Origin: Alistipes finegoldii DSM 17242
GTDB taxonomy: Bacteria; Bacteroidota; Bacteroidia; Bacteroidales; Rikenellaceae
Assembly: GCF_000265365.1 (NCBI RefSeq)
Contig: NC_018011.1
Location: 2,108,001 to 2,172,000, forward strand
Length of the DNA stretch: 64,000 bases
Reading direction: 5' to 3'
Below, in pieces: positions 17,404 through 25,525 of the stretch. The notes beneath the pieces are model-generated. The model was not told where the DNA came from. It made no database searches and saw nothing but the letters and a program-made list of their open reading frames with translations. The translations under genes and the position numbers were made by a program. Positions within the stretch are counted from its first letter, which is position 1. Each line of letters starts with the position of its first letter.

Positions 17404-17598
17404 ATGGATGTTATGGGACTTGCTTCGCATATCGGTCGAATCAAAGTTCAACAAGACATGATCGGGGCATATCCGCCGACCTCAGAGTTCTGGCGATATC
17501 TTCATCTTAACGAAGAACAGGAGGTATCCGATAGTCCGGAAGGCGGTGTATCCGTTCTCTGTATAGAAGGTCGAGTCGAACAAGAAAGACCGAGATAA
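17404..17598 (+). CDS. Small hypothetical protein (64 aa) after structured RNA
   Basis: ATG at 17404 (MDVMGLASHIGRIKVQQDMIG), 27 bp after the RNA closing helix. No domain is recognised and coding character is modest. It could instead be untranslated sequence of the RNA transcript. It is listed because it occupies the position that the 18818 gene holds in the second cassette. Confidence 0.3.
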   Translation: MDVMGLASHIGRIKVQQDMIGAYPPTSEFWRYLHLNEEQEVSDSPEGGVSVLCIEGRVEQERPR

Positions 17599-17648
17599 GC
17601 AGCTTTATGTTGTAGCTCCATAGCACTCAGATTTTATCTTTATCATAG

Positions 17649-17710
17649 CAATTTCAGAACACAAACAGGTATGTTATTTGTTTATATATAACCTGAAAAA
17701 AATGAAATTG
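17649..17710. promoter_or_regulatory. Nested inverted repeat upstream of DUF6169-like pair
   Basis: CAATTTCA (17649-17656) pairs with TGAAATTG (17703-17710), and inside it CAGGT (17666-17670) pairs with ACCTG (17691-17695), around an AT-rich core. It could be a terminator for the preceding transcript or an operator. Confidence 0.35.
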
Positions 17711-17746
17711 TAATGGATGAAGTACAATAAATTCAGGAAAAAGCGT

Positions 17747-17754
17747 TATCTTTG
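17747..17754 (+). promoter_or_regulatory. -7 element TATCTTTG before DUF6169-like pair
   Basis: Consensus TAnnTTTG 38 bp before the ATG at 17792. The -33 is not evident. Confidence 0.5.
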
Positions 17755-17791
17755 CAAAAGCAAAGTATCCGAACATCAAACAAATCGCACA

Positions 17792-17935
17792 ATGAAACCG
17801 ACTGCAAAAAAATCTGTCAATATCTTGGAAAAGATGTTGGAAGATAAAAAGGCGATACAGAAATGTATTCGTCAGGGGGGCGATTTGAAGAAACTCGCCC
17901 AAAAACGTCATGTCAGATTTGTTACACCCTTATGA
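17792..17935 (+). CDS. Small partner protein of DUF6169-like gene (47 aa)
   Basis: MKPTAKKSVNILEKMLEDKK, then KAIQKCIRQGGDLKKLAQKRHVRF: a short basic, helical protein. It overlaps the next gene by 26 bp, so translation is coupled. The organisation recalls antitoxin-toxin pairs, but no such activity can be read from the sequence. The ATG at 17792 is preferred over an in-frame ATG at 17717, which lies upstream of the -7 element. Confidence 0.65.
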   Translation: MKPTAKKSVNILEKMLEDKKAIQKCIRQGGDLKKLAQKRHVRFVTPL

Positions 17936-18392
17936 CTATAAGGAGCAAGACAAATTCTATGAGTTCACCACAGCAAGAGGAATCGTATATGTCGCTTATT
18001 TCCTTGCTATGGCCGAATACGGCCCTGCTTTTACCAACGTCTATACTTTTAACTTCGAACCTCGCACTAAGGTAGACGATGCTCCACACGATGAGCGCAT
18101 CGCAGATACCATTTGCTCCATCATAGAAAGGATATTTGTCAATGACCGCAATGCGGTTATCATCGTTTGCGACAGTACGGATCACCACGAGCAAGGACGT
18201 AATCGTCTGTTTCAACAGTGGTATGCGCGCTTGAACAATAAATCGATAAGTAAAGTAGACAAGCAATATCAGTCAGAAGATTACGACATCTATTCTTCTT
18301 TACTGATCCATCTTGACAATCCTGATCTGGAGGAAATAACCTTTGCATTTAACCAGTTGGCAGAAACCGGATTTATCCCGGAAGAAGATTAA
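17910..18392 (+). CDS. DUF6169-like protein (160 aa)
   Basis: MSDLLHPYDYKEQDKFYEFTT..., then VYVAYFLAMAEYG, NVYTFNFEP, DERIADTICSIIERIF and NAVIIVCDSTDHHEQGRNRLFQQWY. The pattern agrees with a Bacteroidetes family (DUF6169) found next to a short upstream partner gene on mobile elements. Conserved Asp/Ser/His residues in CDSTDHHE hint at a metal- or nucleotide-binding site. Function is unknown. Confidence 0.65.
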   Translation: MSDLLHPYDYKEQDKFYEFTTARGIVYVAYFLAMAEYGPAFTNVYTFNFEPRTKVDDAPHDERIADTICSIIERIFVNDRNAVIIVCDSTDHHEQGRNRLFQQWYARLNNKSISKVDKQYQSEDYDIYSSLLIHLDNPDLEEITFAFNQLAETGFIPEED

Positions 18393-18402
18393 GGAGATCG
18401 AT

Positions 18403-18560
18403 CACAGGACTCTGGGACGAATACAATCGGGTCGAGCGTGAAGCTCTGTCCGCTTACGACGGTTTTGGAGAAGGATGTTGCCGACGTGAAGCTCCCGCCG
18501 GCCGCACAAGTCGCCTTTATCGTGACAGGCCCGGAATAGTCGGTCACGGTCATTTTTAGC
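18403..18560 (-). pseudogene. Truncated copy of an internal segment of the 20901 lipoprotein
   Basis: The minus-strand frame reads TVTDYSGPVTIKATCAAGGS, then FTSATSFSKTVVSGQSFTLD. This closely matches residues in the lipoprotein gene at 20901-23303 (nucleotides about 21595-21750), with scattered substitutions. There is no start, signal or 3' part. It is a promoterless partial duplicate that might be recombination debris or a donor for gene conversion. Confidence 0.75.
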
Positions 18561-18607
18561 GTAGCCAGTCTATTTGGGGAATTAATCACAAAAAATAGGT
18601 TTCCGCC

Positions 18608-18638
18608 TTTGAAATGTTATTTATAACATTTATATTTG
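18608..18638 (+). promoter_or_regulatory. Promoter-operator cassette, copy 2
   Basis: TTTG (18608-18611), 19 bp, then TATATTTG (18631-18638): a full consensus promoter. The spacer is AAATGTTATTTATAACATTT (18612-18631), identical to copy 1. Confidence 0.75.
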
Positions 18639-18642
18639 CAAT

Positions 18643-18765
18643 GTTCAACGTTCACATAGGCGGCAGATGTCCGCCAATAGCGGGCATTTATTATGCGCGT
18701 AAATTTAGGTTTCGTACCCCCGTGCCGAGTGGTTAATGCCCCGGTAAGCCTATGTGGTGTTGAAC
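18643..18765 (+). ncRNA. Structured RNA, copy 2
   Basis: GTTCAAC (18643-18649) pairs with GTTGAAC (18759-18765), and CACATAGG (18653-18660) pairs with CCTATGTG (18749-18756). Inner hairpins GGCGG/CCGCC and CGGGCAT/ATGCGCG are visible. Relative to copy 1 the second helix differs at several positions, all with compensating partners. It is followed by AGCGGGTCAGG and then the gene at 18818. It could be a leader, a free sRNA or both. Confidence 0.65.
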
Positions 18766-18817
18766 AGCGGGTCAGGCGAAACCTTTTTATTGTTTAACGG
18801 TTTAATGTTCAAACCAC

Positions 18818-19162
18818 ATGCAAAACAAACCTATCCGTCCGGGCTACGTGCCTGTGACTATCGAATTGCCGGCCGCTTTGGCCGAGAAATTCCGGCAGCA
18901 GAATTACAATTGGCAGCCTCTTATCGAATTAATCGGAGGCGACTGTTCTTCTCCTTTTGCTATTGCCGAAACCCTTTTGACGCTTTACTTTGAGTTAACT
19001 CGTCTTATCGTGCGGCAACGCGAGGAACTTACCGGTAACGATTTGGAACTGATCGAACATTTGTTTACGCTCGAGCAACTCTATCGGGCCTTGCATGCGA
19101 TGTCCGTTCCAGTTGCTACTTCCCCTGATGCGCCGGTTGACGCCTTGGGGCAACAGTCGTGA
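18818..19162 (+). CDS. Hypothetical protein (114 aa) upstream of ORF6N copy 2
   Basis: MQNKPIRPGYVPVTIELPAA, then a helical region with LIELIGGDCSSPFAIAETLL and a leucine-rich stretch around VRQREELTGNDLELIEHLF. No known family. It ends 4 bp before the ORF6N start, so the two form an operon controlled by the promoter-operator-RNA cassette. Confidence 0.65.
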   Translation: MQNKPIRPGYVPVTIELPAALAEKFRQQNYNWQPLIELIGGDCSSPFAIAETLLTLYFELTRLIVRQREELTGNDLELIEHLFTLEQLYRALHAMSVPVATSPDAPVDALGQQS

Positions 19163-19166
19163 TGCC

Positions 19167-19880
19167 ATGGATGATCTCCAGCTAATCCAGAACAAGATCT
19201 ACGAGATCCGCGGCCAGCGGGTCATGCTGGATCGTGATCTGGCGGAAATGTACGGGGTAACAACAAGTGCCCTTAATCAGGCTGTAAAGCGTAATGCTCA
19301 ACGTTTTCCGGAAGAATTTATGTTTCAGATGACCGATGTTGAAGTAGAAAATTGGAAATCACAAATTGTGATATCCAATTCTATTACCAGAGGCTTACGA
19401 CATAAACCTTACGTGTTTACCGAACAAGGGGTGGTCATGCTTTCATCAGTACTCAGAACCCCTATCGCAATACAGGTCTGCATTTCTGTTGTGAAAGCAT
19501 TTGTTGCGATGCGTACTTACCTCACGACTACGTCACCCGAAACTCTTGCTGCTCGTCTTGAGTCGATAGACCGCCGCCTGCTGGAACTTGAGCAGACCCG
19601 CATCGCCGGCGAACTCGGCCCCGTCCGGGAGCATCCCCTTCCCGAACGGCTGTCCGATGAAGCCATACTGGTAGACTATTCTGAGCGGGCCGTTGTCGTT
19701 TTCACCGACAACCGACTGGATCGGAGGTTGCTCAAGTGGCTCGGCGCCCGTTACAACGGATGGTTGATATGGAACGGCGAACGAGTTGCGGGCTGGGTCT
19801 ATCCCAAGTCCTGCATAGCAAAACTCGATAAGTACCTTCCGGCAGATATTTCACGGGATAAGTCAAAATTTAACAAGTAA
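19167..19880 (+). CDS. ORF6N-domain DNA-binding protein, copy 2
   Basis: Residues 1-105 match copy 1 at 14052 (LIQNKIYEIRGQRVMLDRDL, ALNQAVKRNAQRFPEEFMFQM, VFTEQGVVMLSSVL). The 238-residue protein is longer: a coiled coil is followed by a compact C-terminal domain with VVFTDNRLDRRLLKWLGARY that copy 1 lacks. The start at 19167 keeps the family N-terminus; upstream in-frame codons would overlap the previous gene. It probably acts as a local regulator. Confidence 0.88.
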   Translation: MDDLQLIQNKIYEIRGQRVMLDRDLAEMYGVTTSALNQAVKRNAQRFPEEFMFQMTDVEVENWKSQIVISNSITRGLRHKPYVFTEQGVVMLSSVLRTPIAIQVCISVVKAFVAMRTYLTTTSPETLAARLESIDRRLLELEQTRIAGELGPVREHPLPERLSDEAILVDYSERAVVVFTDNRLDRRLLKWLGARYNGWLIWNGERVAGWVYPKSCIAKLDKYLPADISRDKSKFNK

Positions 19881-19915
19881 TTTTGCCGGACGAGGAAAAA
19901 ACCTTATTTTTATTA

Positions 19916-19941
19916 TTGTTAACCAAAAAACTTGCATAAAT
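19916..19941 (+). repeat. Conserved leader between ORF6N gene and lipoprotein gene, copy 2
   Basis: TTGTTAACCAAA followed by AAACTTGCATAAAT. Same sequence and position as 14637-14666. Confidence 0.6.
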
Positions 19942-19956
19942 ATTAATTCTCACATT

Positions 19957-20811
19957 ATGAAATCCTTTGTAAAATTTCTGTTTATGGCTGCCTCTGCCAT
20001 GACGGTGATGTTGTTCCCCTCTTGCGATAAGGACGACGACGGCGGTTCAGCCGGCGGGTTCGATGTGCATGTCCCGAGTTTCGTGAAAGGCACTACTCCG
20101 ATCCGCGTGGATCTGGGCGTAAGCTGCGACAAAGCCCCTACGGTCACTTTCGCTACCGAAGGCGATGCGCTGGGCGTTGTCAGCCCCGTTGAGAATCCGG
20201 AGTTCGACACGGATTACGTCTATGCCGGCGAGCCGATCGACGCGAGCTTCGTGAACGGCCGCGCTACGGCTTCGTTCTGGTATATCCCCCTTACACCGGG
20301 CAACCATGCCGTTACCTTCACGGTCAACTATACGCAAAACGGTGCGGCCAAGACCGGCACGAACCGCAAGGTATTGAAGGTATCCGATGCCTCGAACGGC
20401 GGGTTCTATCCGGAGGTTGTTGGTGAAGCTGCGGGTTATTACTTTTCTTTTAGAAATGAACTTGAAAAGTTTAAACGAGGTTGTGATTTTTACGTGGCTT
20501 TTGTTTCCCTCAATGGCAAAACCGATCCTAAGCCGTTTAATATCCTGATTTCTCAAGGAAAGAATAATGCTGTTATGGCAAAGGATACCTTCTATTCAAT
20601 TAGTGGCGGCAAGTGGGATGATGGTTGGCAAAATTGGATTGATGGTGATGGCATGGTAATACGGGAAGGTGTTTCCGGGGAGATTACACTCAAACTCATT
20701 TTTAGGGACAATTATAATCGCTGCCGAGATGTCGAGGTTAAGACTGATGCGAATGAGGAGGTAATTTCATCCATAGCCAGTGATTATTATTTGTGGCCTC
20801 GTAATAAGTAA
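19957..20811 (+). CDS. Surface lipoprotein (284 aa)
   Basis: Lipoprotein signal MKSFVKFLFMAASAMTVMLF, then PSC, followed by an acidic DKDDDGG stretch, as in Bacteroidetes lipoproteins exported to the cell surface. Residues 40-140 look like an Ig/TraQ-type beta domain; the C-terminal half (FNILISQGKNNAVMAKDTFY, then WDDGW) is unrecognised. It forms the second ORF6N-leader-lipoprotein unit. There is no homopolymer tract here, unlike the first unit. Confidence 0.7.
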   Translation: MKSFVKFLFMAASAMTVMLFPSCDKDDDGGSAGGFDVHVPSFVKGTTPIRVDLGVSCDKAPTVTFATEGDALGVVSPVENPEFDTDYVYAGEPIDASFVNGRATASFWYIPLTPGNHAVTFTVNYTQNGAAKTGTNRKVLKVSDASNGGFYPEVVGEAAGYYFSFRNELEKFKRGCDFYVAFVSLNGKTDPKPFNILISQGKNNAVMAKDTFYSISGGKWDDGWQNWIDGDGMVIREGVSGEITLKLIFRDNYNRCRDVEVKTDANEEVISSIASDYYLWPRNK

Positions 20812-20834
20812 TATATTGTTCCCCTGTAATACAC

Positions 20835-20868
20835 AAGTCCCCAGAAACTTTGCAGTTTCTGGGGACTT
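20835..20868. terminator. Bidirectional terminator between convergent genes
   Basis: AAGTCCCCAGAAACT-TTGC-AGTTTCTGGGGACTT: a 15-bp perfect stem between the convergent genes ending at 20811 (+) and 20901 (-). Confidence 0.85.
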
Positions 20869-20900
20869 TGCTCATTGTTTAAATTGACGAGATCTGATTA

Positions 20901-23303
20901 CTAAAGGTTATTTGTTATGTTGATGAGTTTTATATCAGTAACTATTTGTAAATCATTCTTTGGATAACTATTTGACACAGATATTTGCGAGGGTAATAGT
21001 GTCGGTTTATTAAAGAAATACTTGATAAACGTCCTGTCCATCATTTTCGCCGCAATAGCTTCGCTTTCGGTAAATGGCAACAGGAGTATCGTGTCGCCTT
21101 CGGTGTAAGGAGCGAGCAGGGGATTTTTGGCATCGAGCCCGGTCATATTGCTCACGCTGGTCAATGTGTATGAAATACCTTGTGCATCGGCATATGTTGT
21201 GTTTATGGGGGCGAACTCATGCCCGGAAATACTGGGGCTGTTAATCGTCCGCTCGACGGGTGCCCACTGTCCGCTGCTGGTGTCTTCGGCACCGGTTATC
21301 TCATATGCCCGAAAGGTGGGGTATAGCTGAATCTTGAGGAGCTGTGCGGACTCGATGGGTGCAGGGTAGTCGAGCGCCGGAGTAAATGCTACCCGTGCAA
21401 TCACAGTCTTATACCCGAACCAGTATACATATGTCGAAGTGTATGCCGGCTTATAGGACGTTTGCCGTGTATTCGAGTCGTAGGATATACTGATCTTAGG
21501 CGTTAGCTTCGTTGCCACGATGTTGTTTGTTACGGTTTTTGAACCGATCTTTATTCCCGTCGAAGTGGTAACGTCGAGGGTATACGATATGTTTCCGACC
21601 GCCGTGGGGACGAATACGATCGGGTCGAGTGTGAAGCTCTGTCCGCTGACCACGGTCTTCGAGAACGAAGTCGTCGATGTGAACAACCCTCCGGCCGCAC
21701 AAGTCGCCTTTATCGTGACGGGCCCGGAATAGTCGGTTACGGTCATTGTTACGGTGTTCTTATTGTACATGTAGGTCGAGTTCTTGTTCTGCTGGTTGCA
21801 GGAGATCTCGACCTTTGGCTGTTTCTCCAGTGCGAACTTAGCGTATATGGAACTCTTGGCCTTTGTCGGGGCATACATGTACGAAGCCGAGGCGGACAGC
21901 AGTTGCGTATAAGCCTGATCTGCATACCATCCGTCGAAAGCGTATCCGTTGCCGTCCACGGCTGTGAACGTGCAGCCGTCTTCGTAGCAGTATGCAAGCA
22001 CGTAGTTCGTCCCCGCGGCCTTGGCCAGTTCGCCGCTTACGGTCACCGAGCCTGTCCCGGTGGTAAAATATGCCTGTACCATGTTCGCGAATTCACAGGC
22101 GAAGTTGAATTTCGTACTTTCGCCTGCATTGTCGTTTACGACGACCTGGTACTGCACCTGCGAGTTTACGCCCTTTTTGACCAACGAGGGAGCATATCTC
22201 AGGTCGTAACGCTGGCCGCCTCTTTGGGGTATATATAACTCCACGTCGGGGCCGAAGTTCCAGCCGCCATCCCCGGCTGCGAATTTCTCGCCGTCGCCTT
22301 TCATCACCTTCAGCGTTCCTGTGAACGTATAGTCGCTCTTGTTCGTCACGTAGATGTCGAGTCCTCCGTAATCGTTGTCCGGGACGTTGTATTTTCTGGG
22401 CCACCAGTCCGTGATGTCGAGCGTATAACTGGAGATGCGGGTGTCGGTCTCGTTGTCACCGGAGAGGGTGATGTTGTAGGTGTGTGCTTCGTTGGGCCAA
22501 ACGTTGAAATCTGAGGTGTTGTTTGCCCCGAGGTAGACTATATAATCCACGATTTTATTTTCCCCGCTGCGTCCGCGTATGCGGAAGAAGGATGCGTTTT
22601 CCGGCGCGTTTTCTGCGTTTTTCTGTTTCTGGTCTTTAATCGTACTATTCTCCCCACGTCGGTTGGAAAGCATGTAGAATAAGCCGGACGCACTCTTTGC
22701 CCCTTCGGGCAGCGTGCGGACTTCGCTGTCATAAAAACCGTAGGATGGATCAGTCAAGTCCATCTGTTCCTCGCAGATGAGATAATCCTTATTGGGCATG
22801 CTGCACAACTGCACAGAGAGGATCTCTATCTCTTTGTCGGGTGCAACAGTTATGTTGTATGCGATCTTCGCGGCGTTACGCTTGACGCTTACCTGAATTA
22901 CTTTTGTTGTCAGGTCGAGCTTTTGGTATGCGTAGCCATACATGGTGAGTGTTCCTTCCTGGGGTGCGTCTGTCCTGTAATTTATGAGGGCGCTATAAGG
23001 GAGTTCGCCGAGATCCTTGTGCTGATTGACCGCAGCGTGAATGCTGTAAGTGCCGGGAGCTATATCTATTTGGTGAGAAGCACCGGTAGCGTAAAAATGA
23101 TATGACTGTCCGTTCCCGTAGAGATATAGGTTCACGTCCTGGATTGTGTTCTCATCTGTTGCCCGGGCCTTTGCCGCCGGCTGTTCGGGCTGTAACTCCA
23201 ATGTAACTACAACAGTTCTCCCGTCGGGACATATCTCGCCCACGAACTGCTGGCATCCCGAGAGTAGGATTAACGATAAAAAGCTGTTTAAGAGATATTT
23301 CAT
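20901..23303 (-). CDS. DUF4906-like surface lipoprotein (800 aa)
   Basis: Lipoprotein signal MKYLLNSFLSLILLSGC. The N-terminal 280 residues (DENTIQDVNLYLYGNGQSYH, RNAAKIAYNITV, then a C-terminal DITDWWPRKYNVPDNDYGG) match the DUF4906-type adhesin/fimbria-associated region shared with the frameshifted gene at 14675. The second half contains repeated beta domains, including TVTDYSGPVTIKATCAAGG, and FDGWYADQAYTQ of InlB-B-type repeats. It is the last gene of the minus-strand fimbrial/lipoprotein operon and probably a tip or accessory surface protein. Confidence 0.75.
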   Translation of the reverse strand: MKYLLNSFLSLILLSGCQQFVGEICPDGRTVVVTLELQPEQPAAKARATDENTIQDVNLYLYGNGQSYHFYATGASHQIDIAPGTYSIHAAVNQHKDLGELPYSALINYRTDAPQEGTLTMYGYAYQKLDLTTKVIQVSVKRNAAKIAYNITVAPDKEIEILSVQLCSMPNKDYLICEEQMDLTDPSYGFYDSEVRTLPEGAKSASGLFYMLSNRRGENSTIKDQKQKNAENAPENASFFRIRGRSGENKIVDYIVYLGANNTSDFNVWPNEAHTYNITLSGDNETDTRISSYTLDITDWWPRKYNVPDNDYGGLDIYVTNKSDYTFTGTLKVMKGDGEKFAAGDGGWNFGPDVELYIPQRGGQRYDLRYAPSLVKKGVNSQVQYQVVVNDNAGESTKFNFACEFANMVQAYFTTGTGSVTVSGELAKAAGTNYVLAYCYEDGCTFTAVDGNGYAFDGWYADQAYTQLLSASASYMYAPTKAKSSIYAKFALEKQPKVEISCNQQNKNSTYMYNKNTVTMTVTDYSGPVTIKATCAAGGLFTSTTSFSKTVVSGQSFTLDPIVFVPTAVGNISYTLDVTTSTGIKIGSKTVTNNIVATKLTPKISISYDSNTRQTSYKPAYTSTYVYWFGYKTVIARVAFTPALDYPAPIESAQLLKIQLYPTFRAYEITGAEDTSSGQWAPVERTINSPSISGHEFAPINTTYADAQGISYTLTSVSNMTGLDAKNPLLAPYTEGDTILLLPFTESEAIAAKMMDRTFIKYFFNKPTLLPSQISVSNSYPKNDLQIVTDIKLINITNNL

Positions 23304-23438
23304 AAGTGTAAAGTTAAAATGTAAATCGACGGCGGGCCTTTCACCCGCATTGCGTATCCGTTCCGCACAATCCCATAGTCACGTCCCTGTCATGGACTGA
23401 ATGCGCCGTTCTGTTTTTTGAACTACGCCGATCTGTGG

Positions 23439-24767
23439 TTATCTGGTCATTGTTATGTCTGAGGGCAGGTAGTATTTCGTCGTTTGCGACTCGACGGATC
23501 TGTCGTTGTAATTGAACTTGAAGCCCGGGTTGTCGGCCGGGCGTATCGAGACGGAGAATTTTTCGTCGCAGCGCCAGAGGAATGTCGATTTCGTCGCCCC
23601 TTTGGGTATCGTCGGCATCCCGGCGGACTTCCGGCCTACGGGCGGGATCTTCGATGTGTCGAGCCTGTACTCCTCGTAGTAGAACTTCACCGGCTCGGAA
23701 GCCTTGTAGTCGGCCGAATACTGCGTGCGGTAATCGTAGGCTACCTTCGGTACGGGACGTCCGCCTTCCATGACGAGATACTGAAATTCTATCCGGGCGA
23801 TTCCCTGCCGGGTTATGTTTACTGTCCGGGGCTTGAGTCTGACTTCAAGTTGCGTGATGCAGTCGCGCGCGAGTGTGAGCGCATAGGTCGCCTCGTCGGA
23901 TAGGAGCTGTCCGGATGTGTCGTACCAGCCCTCGACCTCGAAGTTGAACAATTCGTCGTTCACCAGCTTGAGCGTTACCGTCTCGCCTTCGATGTTGTGC
24001 TCCCCGGCCCCGTCGATGGTGAAGCAGCCCTCGACGACGCTTGTCACGACGATGTTTTTCACGACGTCCATGTATGCGCGTGCTTTTGCCGACGCCTTCC
24101 CTGCCGCGATCTCGAATTCGAGAATCTGCTCGCCGATCTCTTCGGGTGCATACTCGAACGTCACGTCGGCATCTACGGGACAAGCCTGGCCGTTCACGGC
24201 GTTTCCGTTCAGGAATATCTTGCCTTTGCCCAGACTGACGGCCGGTGTCACGATGAATTTCCCATCTGCGCCCGGAACACCTTGAATGTGTAGCTGCACC
24301 GGAATCCGGGCATCGGCCGCGGGGTTTACGATCTTCGCTTCGCAGACAGCTTCGGCCGTGATTTCTGATGGCGCTGTTACCGTGACCTTCAGGTCTTGCT
24401 GTTCACTGACTTCGCCATCAGGTGACTTGGCCTGAAAACTTACGAGCAGATCTCCCGCTTGGGCTGGGGTAATTACAAGGCGTGCATTCTTGGCCGAGAG
24501 CTGCACCCATTGGCCCGATGTGTCCATGTCGCTCCCGTCGAGTGTGAGCGTGGCCTTCCCTTCGCGGATGAACGCTGAGAGGGAGAAGTTGCCGTCTACG
24601 CCTTCCTGAGAGACGGCCAGCGTAAGACTTACGGCCTGTCCCAGTTCACAGACCGTTGCGACGGTAGACAGGGATAGTTGCGGCTTCGGCTCGACGATCT
24701 GGTATTTCGACGAGGAGCATCCGGCCGATACGAACAGCGCCAATGCGTAAAATAGGGTCGTTCTCAT
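23439..24767 (-). CDS. TraQ/DUF3872-like repeat lipoprotein (442 aa)
   Basis: Signal MRTTLFYALALFVSAGC then SSSKYQIVEPKPQLSLST. The body is a series of Ig-like modules (LTLAVSQEGVDGNFSLSAFI, VQLHIQGVPGADGKFIVTPA) resembling the beta domain of TraQ of conjugative transposons. The C-terminal part has an FNFEVEGWYDTSGQLLSDEA segment (InlB-B-like) and an unrecognised end. It shares module style with the two upstream lipoproteins and lies 7 bp from one of them. It is likely surface-exposed; role unknown. Confidence 0.65.
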   Translation of the reverse strand: MRTTLFYALALFVSAGCSSSKYQIVEPKPQLSLSTVATVCELGQAVSLTLAVSQEGVDGNFSLSAFIREGKATLTLDGSDMDTSGQWVQLSAKNARLVITPAQAGDLLVSFQAKSPDGEVSEQQDLKVTVTAPSEITAEAVCEAKIVNPAADARIPVQLHIQGVPGADGKFIVTPAVSLGKGKIFLNGNAVNGQACPVDADVTFEYAPEEIGEQILEFEIAAGKASAKARAYMDVVKNIVVTSVVEGCFTIDGAGEHNIEGETVTLKLVNDELFNFEVEGWYDTSGQLLSDEATYALTLARDCITQLEVRLKPRTVNITRQGIARIEFQYLVMEGGRPVPKVAYDYRTQYSADYKASEPVKFYYEEYRLDTSKIPPVGRKSAGMPTIPKGATKSTFLWRCDEKFSVSIRPADNPGFKFNYNDRSVESQTTKYYLPSDITMTR

Positions 24768-24774
24768 GGTGTCG

Positions 24775-25491
24775 TCAGTTTGTTACGATGATCTCAAGAG
24801 TCTTGAATTGGGTGGTATATCCGTCCGTTGCCGAGAACTGGAGACGGTGCATGCCCCGCTCGGCGGCAGTGTAGTAGAGCGGCTGTTCGCTGTTGGCCGG
24901 CACGGAGAACGCTTCGGCCGGGGTGACGGCTACGGCCCCGTACTGGAGCGTGCCGCTGCCTGTCAGTTGCGTGTAGGTTACGGGGATCGCCCCTGTCCAT
25001 CCGGATTTTGTGAGGAGCATCGTCATTTCGATCCGCTCGGTGATGGATGCCGTTTCGGGGTATTCGACCTCCAGTGCGAGTGCGGGACTCTTCTGAACGT
25101 TGAAGTTGACGAAGCTGCGGCCGGACTGCTCGCCCTCTTTGGTTTTGACCTCGAAGGATATGCGCAGCGGCCCGGCCAGCGTCGGCGTGAGCGTCAGGAT
25201 CTCCGTAGTGTTGGACATCGACGTCCATGTGCCGTCGGTCGGGAGGTTGCTGCCCTGCATCGAGAGCTCGCAGGCCCCTTCGCTGAGTACGGCCGAGAGC
25301 TGAAATTCCCCGTCGTACCCCTGCTGCGAGACCTTGAGCTGGAGATACGCCGGCTGGTTGATGATGTAGACGTCCTGCAAGGCCGTCACTTCGAGCGTCG
25401 GCCGAGGCTCGGTGATCCGATATTCGGATTTTCCGCAACCGAAGGCTGCCATGGCCCAGAGGTATAGGAGTGTCGTTCTGAAAAGTTTCAT
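24775..25491 (-). CDS. TraQ/DUF3872-like lipoprotein (238 aa)
   Basis: The start at 25491 gives MKLFRTTLLYLWAMAAFGC, a lipoprotein signal; an upstream in-frame ATG would add unrelated residues overlapping the previous gene. Two Ig-like modules follow (LQLKVSQQGYDGEFQLSAVL, MTMLLTKSGWTGAIPVTYTQ), each with the SG/GYxGxF pattern of TraQ-like domains. It is paralogous to the next gene. It sits in a run of four lipoprotein genes after the fimbrillin. Confidence 0.65.
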   Translation of the reverse strand: MKLFRTTLLYLWAMAAFGCGKSEYRITEPRPTLEVTALQDVYIINQPAYLQLKVSQQGYDGEFQLSAVLSEGACELSMQGSNLPTDGTWTSMSNTTEILTLTPTLAGPLRISFEVKTKEGEQSGRSFVNFNVQKSPALALEVEYPETASITERIEMTMLLTKSGWTGAIPVTYTQLTGSGTLQYGAVAVTPAEAFSVPANSEQPLYYTAAERGMHRLQFSATDGYTTQFKTLEIIVTN

Positions 25492-25525
25492 AGGGTAGTC
25501 GTTTGAATTATCACAGCTCTTCCGT

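Noticed and set aside
17241..18765. Retron msr-msd with a1/a2 repeats
   Set aside because: Closing inverted repeats fit superficially, but no reverse transcriptase gene is present in the window.
18643..18780. Cobalamin-riboswitch-like tail (AGCGGGTCAGGCG) of the structured RNA
   Set aside because: Only a short resemblance to the B12 box; the conserved core of that riboswitch is missing and the downstream gene is not a transporter or cobalamin gene.
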